A DNA stretch of 64,000 nucleotides. Source: Hyalella azteca (taxonomy: Eukaryota; Arthropoda; Malacostraca; Amphipoda; Hyalellidae). Made by a program: the position numbers and the translations under genes. The stretch is from the NCBI RefSeq assembly GCF_000764305.2, contig NW_025943934.1, positions 210,128-274,127 on the forward strand, given 5' to 3'. Under the pieces are notes generated by a model that was not told the DNA's origin, ran no database searches, and worked only from the letters and a program-made list of their open reading frames with translations. Positions 12,104 through 23,800 of this stretch are shown piece by piece. Within the stretch, counting starts at the first letter, position 1; every line of letters begins with the position of its first letter.

Positions 12104-12161
12104 NNNNNNNNNNNNNNNNNNNNNNNNNNNNNNNNNNNNNNNNNNNNNNNNNNNNNNNNNN
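12104..12161. other. Assembly gap (58 N)
   Basis: Run of 58 N between the SINE head and the region downstream of gene A. True size unknown. Confidence 0.99.
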
Positions 12162-12556
12162 AAGTTAGTGTTAGATTGTTTGATGTGACTATGACTATAT
12201 ATTTATGAATTTGATTTAAAGATATGACTCGTTTTCTACTATCTGTGATGTACAATGAGAAATATTCTAAGATGAAAAGTGGAGTAATAATAAGTCGATG
12301 CGTATAAGCATATTGCACGTCAAGATAACATTGTGCTTAAAAAATGAATTTCTGATGAATTTTAGATTGCACAAAAAGCATGGACGTATATCAGTCAGCT
12401 TTAGGAATAAATTGCAAAAACTATAAGAATGTTCTCGACTCTTGATAAGATTGTGCTTGACTGTGTCACAGATAGAAAATAATAAAATCTTGATTAGGCG
12501 TTCAGCACATTTACTTCAAAATTACCGCACATTCACAATCGATGCTAACGCGTTTA

Positions 12557-15500
12557 TTATCGAATTTTTCGATAGCACTTGTAGTCAGAAGGGTAGGATG
12601 AATCAGGCAGGGAAACACGGCTGTACGGTGCGCAAGACTGGCAGACATACGGTCGTGCAAGATCACAACTTGCATCGTTGAAGTAACCAGCCCAAATTTC
12701 CAAGCATTGTTCATGGCGCTGCAAATTGTCAGGCTGCTCTGACTTCCAATCCAAGTACCTCACTGACTGGCCTGTCCGGAGACATAGGAAAAAATCATTG
12801 TATTTTTCGCTGAACTCAGGCAGGCGATTTGAAGCTATAGGGTTGACATCAATGTAAATCTTAAGCATGATTGACTTGATTAAGGTAGGACACAAACTTG
12901 ATATCATCTGGTTGACATTTGAAAGAATAACATATAAACCACAATAATAATTTAGGCTTGATTTTGTCTTTTAAACCTGGCCTGATTGATGTTGACGGTC
13001 CATAGATTATTGTAATTTGGCCTCACAGACACACATACATGTTCTCACTTTAGACACTAATTATTTTCCGTTTTGCAAAACAGTATTTAAACAACCACAA
13101 TCAAAACAATTTATATGAGTTTTTTAACAGATGTTTTTGAATTAAAAAAGTCTGATAATATACACAATTACTCTGATGAGATAATTACAATGAAATAAAT
13201 AAACAATGCCTACATAGTTCAGAATTAGGTAGTTTTTTAGAATTAAAAATTATATATGAATTGATTGAATTAAAATATCTTGATTAAAATATCTATATCT
13301 CTTAAAATATCTTGAGTGCTTTGAGTTTTCCGAATGGGAAGTAAATTTACGTACATACTATGTATTCTAGTCTATGAGTATTTTAACGCTCGAACAAAGT
13401 GACGGAGTGAGTGTAGATTTATTAGAAGCAGACATTCAGCAATCTTGTTATTGTTGAGGTGTCGCTCGTAATCAATGAATGATCAGGAGGATCGAAACTG
13501 GGTTGATCAAGAGTTAATTAACGATCACTGTAATTAAAAAACAAGACATTGCATGATTAATTTAAAACGACTAATTGAATTACCTCCGTAGTCCGAATAA
13601 GGGCCGGAGGTGACCACTTGTCCGTTGCGATCGATGGCATCAAGCCCGAGCCATAAATTTTCAGCCCAGTTCGAGACAGAACGAATATTGTACGCCTCAT
13701 TCCAGTTCTGAGAATATATCATAATTCCCAAAGTTTGAGGAATCTTAGGAAGTTTCCTACTTTCACTTAATTACTAAATTGATTAAATAAAATAAATTAT
13801 TTTTATTCCTTAATTAATTTTATAAATTAATTTCATCCACTTCCTGGCTTTTACCTTTCGCGAATACTGTAGAAAAATGACGATATAAGCTCAAAGAACT
13901 AACATAAATCAAACTAATATTGCTCTGCAATCACAATGTAAAGTTACCACTACCTATATATTCATCATCCCTTGTAATAAAATCTCACGTACTTTCAAAA
14001 ATTAGTTACGACAGAAAACATAAATCATTCGAAAACATGAATCACTCACGGCCGGCACTGCGAGGTAGCCGCCCCAGGCTCTACAGTTGGAATAGGCGAT
14101 GGCGTGAGGGAGGCCGCCGGAGTGGTAGATGTATGTCATCACTACATCGATGTGGTTTGAGCTGTACAGGGAATATGGTTCTGTGGCGAAACAACATTTG
14201 ATTATTAATAATATTCGCATATACAGGCTTTCGTTGTTTCATGTAAGTGAAAATGAATTTTATTAGTTGTCTCATGTTCGAAGAATCAGTGAGTGGCTTG
14301 GCGTTAGATTTACTATTTATTAATAAATAATGTTAATAATAATATAATAATGATCCGAAATAAATAAATAGAGGCAAAATTTATTCAAATTTCTGAAGTT
14401 CGTAGATGTCTTTTACGCCATAGACCAAATGGGTCAGATGTTGTCAAAAATTCCTTAAGAAAGCATCTGAAAAATAATCTATTTAAATATTCTCCTCTTA
14501 TGCCGAAAGTAGGTAAAAACCTATACAACAGTCACTTTTATGATGCACGCTGTCCAGCCAATCCTCTGTCCTCTGCTGTGTCCTATTAACCAAAAAAAAG
14601 TTTATGCAAACATGACGAGCTGATGAGTAATAATGATGATAATATTGATAATAAAAAAAAGTATATTAACATTAATAGTAATAACAATCAATATATAATA
14701 ATAATAATAATAATAATATTAATAATAATAATGATTAAAATATATTGTATTATTATTATTACCATAAAATCGGCCGATACTGACGAGTTGAAAACAGTGC
14801 GTGGAGTAAAAGTTTTGAGTGTGAAATTATCAACGATACACTGGAGGTTGTGGTAAAATGTACTTTAAATGAACAACGCATTTTTAATTTTGAAGCGAAA
14901 TAAAGCGATTTATTTATTAAAATCAATTTTAAATTAATCTGTAAATTATCTCGAAAATATCATAACCGGGGTTAAAATGGAGGTTAAATTCTCCCTGGTG
15001 CATAATGCATGGTATGAATATTCAATTGTGCATCTACATAAATAATTAAAATATTATCTTGAAATTATTAAGTACCTATATCATCTTGTCTTCCAGCAAA
15101 TACTACAAATTATACAGTACAAATTCTACTTTTATAAATGTACTCCTTAGAATTTTTAAATGAGAAAAAATTCTGCAATTGTGTTTGAAGAATTATTTAT
15201 TTTATAATCGACCTTAGTGTTATTTAAGGTGATGCACGGAATTAGAAACACAGTTTTGTACGGAATTGGAAACAACAAGTACGAGATATACGAGCCACTC
15301 ACTGTGCAGCACACAGAGCTTGGTCGACCGTGAGTAGCAGAACCCCAGGCACTCCTGCTTGGCAGCGTTGCACTTGGCTGAGCAGTGTGTCTGTTCAGAG
15401 AATAAAACACAATTTAATGAAGAAAATAATGGTTTTCAAGAAAACTGATTATACTTGGGGGATAATCGGAGTATTTTTAGCGCTTTTTCTCATTTATGGA

Positions 15501-18077
15501 AAAAATGCACTATTGTGCTCGTAATGTCCGTCCGTCCGTCTGTCTGTCCGTCCGTCTGTCCGTGACCTCAAGTTTTCGTCGACGAGAAAATGCGCTCTCT
15601 GTCACTCACTGCAGTGAGTATACTGAGTTATATTTTTGAAACATTTCTTGAATATGATAACAAGAATTACTGTGAAAACTAATAAAACACACTTTAACGA
15701 AGAAAATAATGGTTTTCAAGAAAACTGATTATCCTCGGGCGATAATCGGAGTATATTTTAGGTATTTATAAAAAATGATAACGAGGAATACTGTAAAAAC
15801 TTTAGCAAGCTCAGTTGACATGTTTAGGAAAAAGTAAAATTGCAGGGTCTTATAAGGATATGAATTTTTTCCGAGTTTTAAGGGAGAAAAGGGAAGAAAT
15901 ATAGAGTCTGCAAGTGATTAATAACGTTCGCCGTCTAATAATGAGTCTTAGATAGAGTCAAAACAAACTTTAAGCAAAAAATATTGAGCCTGTGTTCTTG
16001 CAGGTCACTAATATAACCCTCGCCTTGTCATTCTATAATTTCACGTAAGTTCTATCTATATATATTTATATATAATATATACATATTTAATTAAACTTTA
16101 AAAAATTGAAAAAACTGTTGAGCGCATCCATCTCACATAGGGTATAGAGCTGGATGCGCCTTCGGCCGTTCAAACAGTCTTACTTAAATTGTAATTATTT
16201 CTGGTAAGATTTTGAGAGTTAACCGTTTACCCTCTACCTCCATACATATATCACTATCCGGGAATATAACTTAAATATAAGTTAAATTATACGTAAACTA
16301 CTGACTATAGAAGTTAAATCATCAGTTAAAGTTAATATAAGTTAAATAATACGTCTACTTTTGAGTTTAGCAACCTAAAGACAGTTGTCCGATATAGAGA
16401 ACATCTTAAAGTGTTCTTACACGACAGTAACCATTAATGCGTCATTTTGCGCTCGCTAGCAACATATCCTCTTTGGGAAGTAGGCTTTTGACAATATTGC
16501 TAAGGCTTATCATCTTCAACTTATCATGGATGAAAGCAGTGGCGAGCTAGAAAGCTTTGATTTTTTAAATGGGGTTTTTATGCATCAAGGTCATGTTTAG
16601 TATCTTTGGTTTCTCCCCCAACCCTATAATGAATTTGTTTTATAAATAAATGTGTTATTCAATGTCACTAAGAGAGAGACCCGTCACTCCATTGTACTTA
16701 TTGTCTATCACTGAGAGTGAACAGCCGTCAGGAGATTGAATCGCATAACATTTGTGAGAAAAAAAATGATAGATTCCTGCATTTTCAGTTGAATTTATCA
16801 TTTTCAAATGATAACATTTAAAAGCATTTAAAATGAAAATATAATGAAAATTTAATTATTATTTCATGAAATACTACACGGGTCGTTTAGAGTCAATATA
16901 TAATTCGTATATAAAGTTGAAAAATTCCATATTTCCTTAATTCCAGATATTTACAATACTTATTCTTCGGACGGAAAATAAGCGGAAGCTTTCAAACTGA
17001 ACTTACTAATGGCATAAATAATAATGATGGTATGTTTTTCAAGTCGTTGAATCTTGTTACAGCACATTTTTTCGTTATCTGATTGTTTATTCGTTCTCAT
17101 TTTATAACGATAATGTTCATAATAGAATATACTAACAAAATTTTAGCTGTTTCCCTGATCGATGCTCCATGTGAGTGACTCGTATATTAATGACTTATTG
17201 TGATGACGAATGTTCCTCCTGAGGGACATGTTATACATCTTTTAATGATGCCGTGAAATTTAAAAAACGGTATAGCCGTATAGATATGATATTATTGCAT
17301 CCCAAATAACATAAAAATAATGAGTTGAAATATATTTATTCATGATTTCGTATTTCAGGCGGTAGAGGTTCAAAATAATAAACCAGTTACTCTCCAGCCT
17401 CGTGGCATTCTACTGCTGAACTGGGTGACATTTATGCCTATATGGTAATAATATATTGGCTAGGATTCCATATGTAATCAATTAGTAACGCATTAAGTCA
17501 CCAGCCTCGCCCCCGGCTCCTGCTACCCTGGATTTAAAACATACTTACTTGGAATATAATCACACATCGGGTTGAAATTAACGTAATCAAGTAGTAAGGC
17601 AGTGACTTGCCGGACTCGTGACTTTCTCCTTCCCTGGGTTCAAGACATTCTTATTTTGATTGTGATCATATATCGAGTAGTATTTAATCGATTAAATAGA
17701 ATCCTACTCGCAGTAACTCACCAGACTGGCAACCTTTTCCTGCCCTGGGTTTAAGACATTCTTACTTTGATTATGATAATAGATCGAGTAGGATTATATT
17801 TAATCAATTAGTAACGCGGAAATTCACTAGACTAGCCACCTTCTCCTGCCCAGGTTTTAAGACATTCTTACTTTGATTATGATAATAGATCGAGTAGGAT
17901 TATATTTTATCAATTACTAAAAGAGTAACTCACCAGACTGGCAACCTTCTCCTGCGGCCCTGGGTTCTTGCATGTTTCGTAGATGCGCTGGAAGAGCGTG
18001 TCTACCTTGACAGCTTCTGACCAGCAGACCAGCCGTCCCATGGCGAGCCACGCGATCACGTGGACTCGCAACAACAT
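12557..18077 (-). CDS. Secreted PAN-CTLD C-type lectin, QPD type (gene A)
   Basis: Five coding exons: 17934-18077, 15303-15390, 14050-14180, 13584-13707, 12557-12771, all with AG/GT borders. They join to 702 nt (233 aa). Residues 1 to about 24 form a signal peptide (MLLRVHVIAWLAMGRLVC). Residues 25-77 form a short PAN/apple-like Cys-rich segment. The CTLD follows, with NCRAWGGYLA (C110), WLGLD in exon 4, QPD at 175-177, C185, FND at 193-195 in place of WND, C198 and C206. Known family behaviour suggests Ca2+-dependent galactose-type sugar binding outside the cell; this is an inference. The C-terminal Cys pair is C209 and C228, and the first of these is shifted relative to paralogs. An AATAAA overlaps the stop region. 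A leader intron is likely, because a TATA/initiator pair lies about 560 bp upstream and an acceptor-like TTTTTATAG precedes the ATG. Confidence 0.9.
15475..15637 (+). mobile_element. MITE-like element, copy 2 of 4
   Basis: Same element as at 7371-7539, on the plus strand, inside intron 1 of gene A next to exon 2. The paralogous position near 7990-8005 is empty (ATAATCGGAGAATTTTT runs straight into AAACATTTC). Confidence 0.8.
16121..16160. other. Eroded copy of the intronic hairpin
   Basis: AGCGCATCCATCTC (16121-16134) and GAGCTGGATGCGCC (16147-16160) pair with two mismatches. Paralogous to the perfect stem at 8587-8624. Confidence 0.6.
17387..17933. repeat. Array of exon-1 donor copies in intron 1 of gene A
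   Basis: Five units of about 107-110 bp downstream of the true exon-1 donor on the minus strand, with borders near 17821, 17712, 17602, 17494 and 17387. Each repeats the last 25-30 nt of exon 1 and the donor. At the donor position the copies read GTGAAT, GTGAGT, GCAAGT, GTGACT and GAGAGT in that order, so at least one is a perfect potential alternative donor. Units also share CTGGGTTTAAGACATTCTTA and ATCGAGTAGGATT. Confidence 0.8.
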
Positions 18078-18631
18078 TTGTAGGTATTATAGATACAAGA
18101 GCAGTCTATAAAAAGCTTTAAGAGAGGAATATTCTACAAATTTTAAACGTATAAAACTTATTTTTATTTCAAATTTGTTTAAAATAGTAGAAATGCAAGA
18201 TAGTAAATAAAATGTTAAATGTATATAAAATAGTAAATAAATTTAAATGTGTTTAAAATAGGAAATAAGTTATATGGTATTATGATTATACAAAAATTGC
18301 AGAGAAATTTCTGCTTTTACTTATTGGTTGAATATATCAGTGACTTTGAAATTAGGAAAAAAAGGATTAGAACTTATATCGAGACCAAATTTGATCGCTA
18401 ATTTATCCGATATTTATCCACAGTTAATAAATAAATAAGAGGTTGTGCTGAAAACAATAATTGATTAAATTTAGGTTTTTTACATATTTCAATTAGCCCC
18501 TTGTTAAAATATAACCATGCTGTGCCAATATAAGTACATGCATATTTATTTAACAATCTATTTCCATTTGTGTAGTGTCTAGTATCAAAAGCTGGGAGAA
18601 CTCTGCACGTCAGTTAACGAGTCATTGCCGG

Positions 18632-18664
18632 AACTGAGAAGCATTTTGCATTTCCCTATTTATA
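18632..18664 (-). promoter_or_regulatory. TATA box and initiator, probable promoter of gene A
   Basis: On the minus strand TATAAATA (18664-18657) lies 29 bp upstream of the A of TCAGTT (18637-18632), an arthropod-type initiator. The start would be near 18635. The 560 bp to the ATG at 18077 would then include a 5' leader and probably an intron. Confidence 0.5.
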
Positions 18665-20059
18665 CCCGTGGCCTAATCAGCTCATTGATCAGCTCATTGA
18701 TTTAGCAACAATAGTCAAACTTATCTAATTTACGTTCTGCATATGATAGAGCTAGCCCAATTCAATAATCTTAAAGATCGGATGATCATAGAGAATATTG
18801 TTAAGACAGCGATAAATCTGTGTGAGTAATCATATAGAGTTTATGTGCAGAATTCTGTGTTAGAACGTTTAGATTCACTGGTCAGATCAGTGCGATTTAG
18901 TAGCCTTCGCTGCAATTAGTAGCTTGTGATCCGTTGAAACAATATTGCCGGGATCTATAGTCGGAATTTAGATTAACTATGAATCGAAAATGATGGAGAT
19001 AAGATTTTCGCCAACTCACGTGTGTAAAATAAATTAGAATTTCCGGGAAATTTATGGACTGTATGATACGTTAGCAAAAGAATGAATGAACTGAATTTAA
19101 ATACAAAATTATGAATTTTTCTCAAGTCTCCTAGTGATGCTTCTATTATATCAGTTTTTTATGTATTTATAGCAGAAGTCCATATATTGGATAATAAAAC
19201 GAATGACTTTATCTTGCGGTATATAATATTGGCTCTCCATTCTGATACTTTGGTTCACAAACAAAGAAACTTGCACTTAAATAAGTGAGAGAGATTTTGA
19301 CTGAATAGCGATGAACTTTTTGCCATTGCATGTGGCCGCTTGCACGGCTACACGGCTACACGGCTACACGGCTACACGGCTGCACGGCTACATGGCTACA
19401 CGGCTGCACGGCTACACGGCTACACGGCTGCACGGCTACATGGCTACACGGCTACACGGCTGCACGGCTGCACGGCTACACGGCTGCACGGCTACACGGC
19501 TGCACGGCTGCACGGCTGCACGGCTGCACGGCTACACGGCTAGCGGTAGCTGGGAGCTGCCGGAATATTTACAGAAAAACACGTGCATGTTGGTGGATTC
19601 AGAAATTTTGTAGGTACAGAGACGCAGGCAATTCAATATATTGAAAGTTAATTTCAGTTAGAATGTCAGATAGAAAATAACATGGCATTTTTTAATATAT
19701 TTGTGGTTGATATTACAACTTATTGATTTTCGAAACATTGGACAGTGTATATTCCGGCCCGCAGGGCATATAATATTGGCTCTTCATTCTGAGACGCTGG
19801 TGCACAAACTAAGAAGCATTAAAAAAATACATGCATTATTACTATTGATTGCATTATTTATACACGTGCGATTGATGACCAGAGAATTCGTTGATTTATA
19901 TTATCAGGGAGTGAAACAATTCTTCAGATGACGGTAGATTGAATGGAAAGTTTCAGGAAGTAGTTTTTGTTTATTAACGACTTTTCGAATGCAACAAACA
20001 TTCATTTTCAAGTTAGAATAAGCATTAAATATTGAAATTTTGGTGATACGTACATAATA
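18665..20059. other. Spacer with a 9-bp minisatellite, no gene seen
   Basis: Apart from the 9-bp array at 19343-19542, two similar stretches flank it (near 19212-19262 and 19755-19810, sharing TATAATATTGGCTCT and the ATTCTGA-TTGGTTCACAAAC pattern). This suggests that the minisatellite arose inside a duplicated segment. A stretch at 19860-19945 recurs inverted at 35520-35585. Confidence 0.5.
19343..19542. repeat. 9-bp minisatellite
   Basis: About 22 copies of a 9-bp unit, GGCTACACG or GGCTGCACG, in tandem. Because the unit is a multiple of three, all frames stay open. Those long frames are a by-product of the repeat. Confidence 0.95.
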
Positions 20060-20240
20060 TAGGGTAACATGGGGCAGCGAGCCCACTGCGGGTCACGGGC
20101 CCATAGCGGGTTTCTCGCTAAGTATGGCAGATATTGGTCCGTGTTCTCTAACAAAACAAAGAACCACCTCGTATCAATTAAAACTTCATCAAAAATTTAG
20201 TTTAAAAAAAGTGGGGGGCGCGCTGCCCCACGTTGCCCTA
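20060..20240. mobile_element. MITE with about 20-bp terminal inverted repeats
   Basis: TAGGGTAACATGGGGCAGCG at 20060-20079 and CGCTGCCCCACGTTGCCCTA at 20221-20240 are inverted repeats with two mismatches. They are 181 bp apart end to end and have TA at both borders, as in Tc1/mariner-type insertions. There is no coding capacity inside. Confidence 0.7.
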
Positions 20241-20302
20241 TGTAAATAGGATACAATAGTAAAATTTTTGACCAAAAATTATTCTGAAAATTCTTTCAGA
20301 GT

Positions 20303-20760
20303 TCAGACAAATCCGGTAGTCAGAAAATAGATAGCAGGAGTCCAATCTGTAGAGATGAAGAGTTCAGCTATCGCCGGTCGGTTGCTGTCGGGCCACTGTT
20401 TGCTCACGATGTTGGGGCCATGCTTTCACACTCGCTAAGTTAACGTAAGTATTTACGCGCTATTTTCTTGTCTATGATTGGTGGATTTGCTTGAAAGGCC
20501 GTCAATGATTGGCTGATGAACTTACGATCTCATAACTTTTTTGAAATTATGGGCCCTGGTGAGTTCCTCCAGCACAATGCGAGTGACAGTCTGGTTGTGA
20601 GCTTGTTTCATGTGGTTCACTTGCCCCCCTTTGAAGTGCCCCTCCAGTTCGCCAACGTATGAATTTTTCTTGTGGACATTCAAGACGTAGTTAACTTCCT
20701 GGAATATTCGTTCCCGTATTCGGGTGAAGAGTTGATGGATGATGTAATGTACAGTGGGAA
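20303..20760 (-). pseudogene. Unrecognised coding segment split by a MITE
   Basis: On the minus strand a frame open from 20760 reads HQLFTRIRERIFQEVNYVL, NVHKKNSYVGELEGHF and NHMKQAHNQTVTRIVLEEL up to 20557. A MITE (20415-20556) interrupts it there. On the other side of the MITE the same frame resumes if the element and one 2-bp target repeat are set aside, with IVSKQWPDSNRPAIAELF, and ends at TGA 20303-20305. An acceptor-like TATTCCAG at about 20699 could be the true exon start. Amino-acid composition and the continuity across the element argue for a real former gene. I do not recognise the family. It lies about 80 bp upstream of, and divergent from, the crystallin-like gene. Confidence 0.5.
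20415..20556. mobile_element. MITE inserted in coding sequence (GGGCC family)
   Basis: The ends GGGCCATGCTTTC and (inverted) GGGCCCATAATTTC form imperfect terminal inverted repeats. The interior includes TTGTCTATGATTGGTGGA and GTCAATGATTGGC. A second copy lies at 57797-57940. TG on both sides is a possible 2-bp target duplication. Confidence 0.65.
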
Positions 20761-20838
20761 GTCACACACCTGCGCTGGTGCAGGTACTTAGGCAGGTCTC
20801 CCATCACACTGCATTATTACCAATTATCAGTCGAGAAG

Positions 20839-23800
20839 ATGAAGAGCTTCATAATTTTCTTGGCCCTTGCGGCTGCGTTATCTTGCGTCGTCGGCCAGAT
20901 CATCGGTAAGAATTTTTCTTATGTATTTTTAGTATTTTTTGATGGATATATCCACATGATTATCATGCTACCAAATTTAATTTTTACAGAGCATTCTTCT
21001 TATTGAGATAACCATGCAAATTTTTTTAATAATATCTGTAAACTTCTGATCCGATATTGATTTAGATAAGTACTCCCTCAATAAAAAATATTCAAATTAT
21101 TGTTGATGTAATGGAATTCGTTGTCTTTTATAAGCACCAATTGTTATTCACTTTATCCTAGGTATTTTTTAAATCGGTTTTTGATAATCGCATCAATAAT
21201 ACATTTCGTCGTAGATGGCGTTTCTCGAATTGGCGTTATTCGAAAAGTTTTTAATGTAACGTGCTTCTTTCAAATGAGTGGCCTAACGATACGATACACG
21301 CGTGCTCTCGGATAATGATAATTTAAAAAATATGTGCTATTTTTAGGACCAGATAGAATGCAACTATGGAATGCATATCGCAGAACTTAGACAAAAACAA
21401 ACGATCTGAAATTGAATTAAAAACAAATATTTTAATTCCCGGTGCTGGTATCACATTAACGCATCGATTAGCTTTATAATTTCAGTCCATTCAGCATTTT
21501 GATATCAGCCATTCGGATCAGCTGGAAATTTAATTCTAGATTTTCAAATAAGAAACTGGTTTAAATTTAAGATGATTGCAATCAAAATAAATGTAATCTA
21601 AGATAATTGCCGGTTGATGTCAAATCACGTTCCTCTCGCTTACTTAAATTATGTTTATAAGTTTCTAGGATAATATTTTATGTCTTTGCATGTGTTATTA
21701 AAACTGCGGTAATCATGATATGAAAACTTGACTTCAAGTTACGGAGAACTTCTCTAGCTTATATCGGCACTACTGTATTTTGGTCGGTCTTTCCTGCTAT
21801 GAACCACAAGTTCTAGTATGCCACCAGATGATCTAAATAACAAGTTCACCAAGAACTTTAAATGCAAAGATATGACCAAACAACTTGGCCACTTCTTCAT
21901 CGAATGAAAGACCACTCGAAGTCGGAGTTTTCCGACTGAATGAATTTGCTCTAAAAGATTAGTACGAATTGTTATCAGTAGTTATGTTACCACTGACACT
22001 TCTTCTTATCAGACTACCCAGATTTGCGGTACCTCAAGGCGTACACATCTACTGATCCTCATGCAACTCCCGCTCACGAGTTCCTCGACTCCTGCCCTGA
22101 CCTGGGCGTCCTCGGCCTGGATAATGTCATCAAACGAGTCTGCGTGACGGGATAGTGAGCATTTATTCTTTAAATTCTGATGAAATTTGTGTGATAACTA
22201 CTGAGCAGTGAGGACAAGTAGACTAGTAGTGGGACAAGCCAACATTCGGCTATCTACCTTGCATGCATATTGCAGCAAATAAGACCTATAAGTTCTGAGT
22301 CTTTTTGCAAGCCGAACCAAACTGTTGTTCGGACTGCGAATAACTTCACGTGAGTAGCTTCTTCTAGACATTTGTTGCTGGTACTGAAAGAAATTGAGAT
22401 CGATATCACCTTCGGCCACCGATATCATGTATAATAATATTGCTGCACGTATGAAGTTCGAAAGTACGTATTGAATTTTGATCCACTTGACGCAAAGAGA
22501 TAGTAAAATAAAGGATGAAACATTTACTCCGATGTGTCCTATTGGTCAGAGGCCCGTTGATCGGAGTCCCATTGATCAGAGTCCTGTTGATAAGAGTCCT
22601 ATTGATCAGAGTCCCGTTGATCGGAGTCCCGTTAATCTGTGTTCCGTTGATCAGAGTCCCGTTTATGAAAAATAAAACCTGAGGCGGCTAAGCACCGATT
22701 TTCATTATTAAGGCCTTGGTCATCTTTATTATTTCATGTATTGTAGTTAATCTAACCATACAACACATCATTCCTAAAAACATCTAAATGACATGAGGTG
22801 CTTGTAGCTACACCCGAATCTGTAACGTCAATTCAGGGATAGCCTATTCAATATTAATCCGTATTCCGTTAAGGTAGCTCGGGAATTTCGGTCACTTCGG
22901 AATTTCGGAAAGTATTTTTCAGATGATAAATTAATCATTGATTATTCAGACGATTTGCTATCAGTTTTTTTGATAATAAACTCAAAAAAATTCGCACTGA
23001 TCTATAAGTGATAATGATTCGTAGAAGTTATTCGTCATGAATGCTTGATTTCTTAATCAATAGGAATCATTTATTAATTAATATTTATCGGGTATTTTCT
23101 TTTCAAATTATCAAATAAGTAATAAAGAAACAACAACATTTGATGTAATTGTAATTCTTGATATTTATTTGTAGCATGCTACATTTCTTCTATTCTCCCT
23201 TCAGTTGGATCCTGTACTCTGAGATATCTTACGATAATGAAGCGAATTACATTCGCGGTGTCAACTACTGCTACACCTTGTCTACATCTGCATCTGTAAG
23301 CCTAGGATAGCATCGACGATAGAAATTTATCCACTCGAAACATAAGTATTCAAGAGACAAAATGTTATGGGTAAAACATATTCTTTTATATTAGCTACTG
23401 TGCAACTCGTCTATCTCAGCATCTGTAAGCCAAGGATAGCAACGGGGATAATACTTTATCTATTCAATACTTTTCACTGTCATAGTATTTACTTTTATAT
23501 CAGCTGCTATTTAACTTGTCTATCTTAGCACCTGTAAGCCTAGGATAGCATCAGGATAACACAATATTTCCATAATACTTATTTTGTTGAAAATATTAAC
23601 TTTTATATTAGCTGCATATACAACGTATACACCTCAGCATCTGTTGAGCCTATACAACAATGAGGATAACACTATATTTTCAATACTTATTATTGTGATA
23701 AATAGTTAAAAAAAATGCTTTTATATCAATGTGCATCACTTCTACTAAACATTTGTCTCTCAGATATCTTCTCTGCGGTATGCGGGCAGCCCATATGGCA

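Larger units (their letters stand above)
13755..17940. repeat. Segmental duplication, copy 2 (paralogous to 6245-10830)
   Basis: This copy holds the intact exons 2-3 of gene A and the exon-1 donor array. It aligns with 6245-10830, and its own mobile-element copy sits at a different place. An (AAT)n microsatellite at 14690-14735 corresponds to a shorter one near 7080-7115. Confidence 0.8.

Noticed and set aside
19311..19644. Overlapping long frames rich in LHGYTA and LHGCTA
   Set aside because: They are a 9-bp minisatellite read in its three frames. There is no start context, splice signal or non-repetitive domain.
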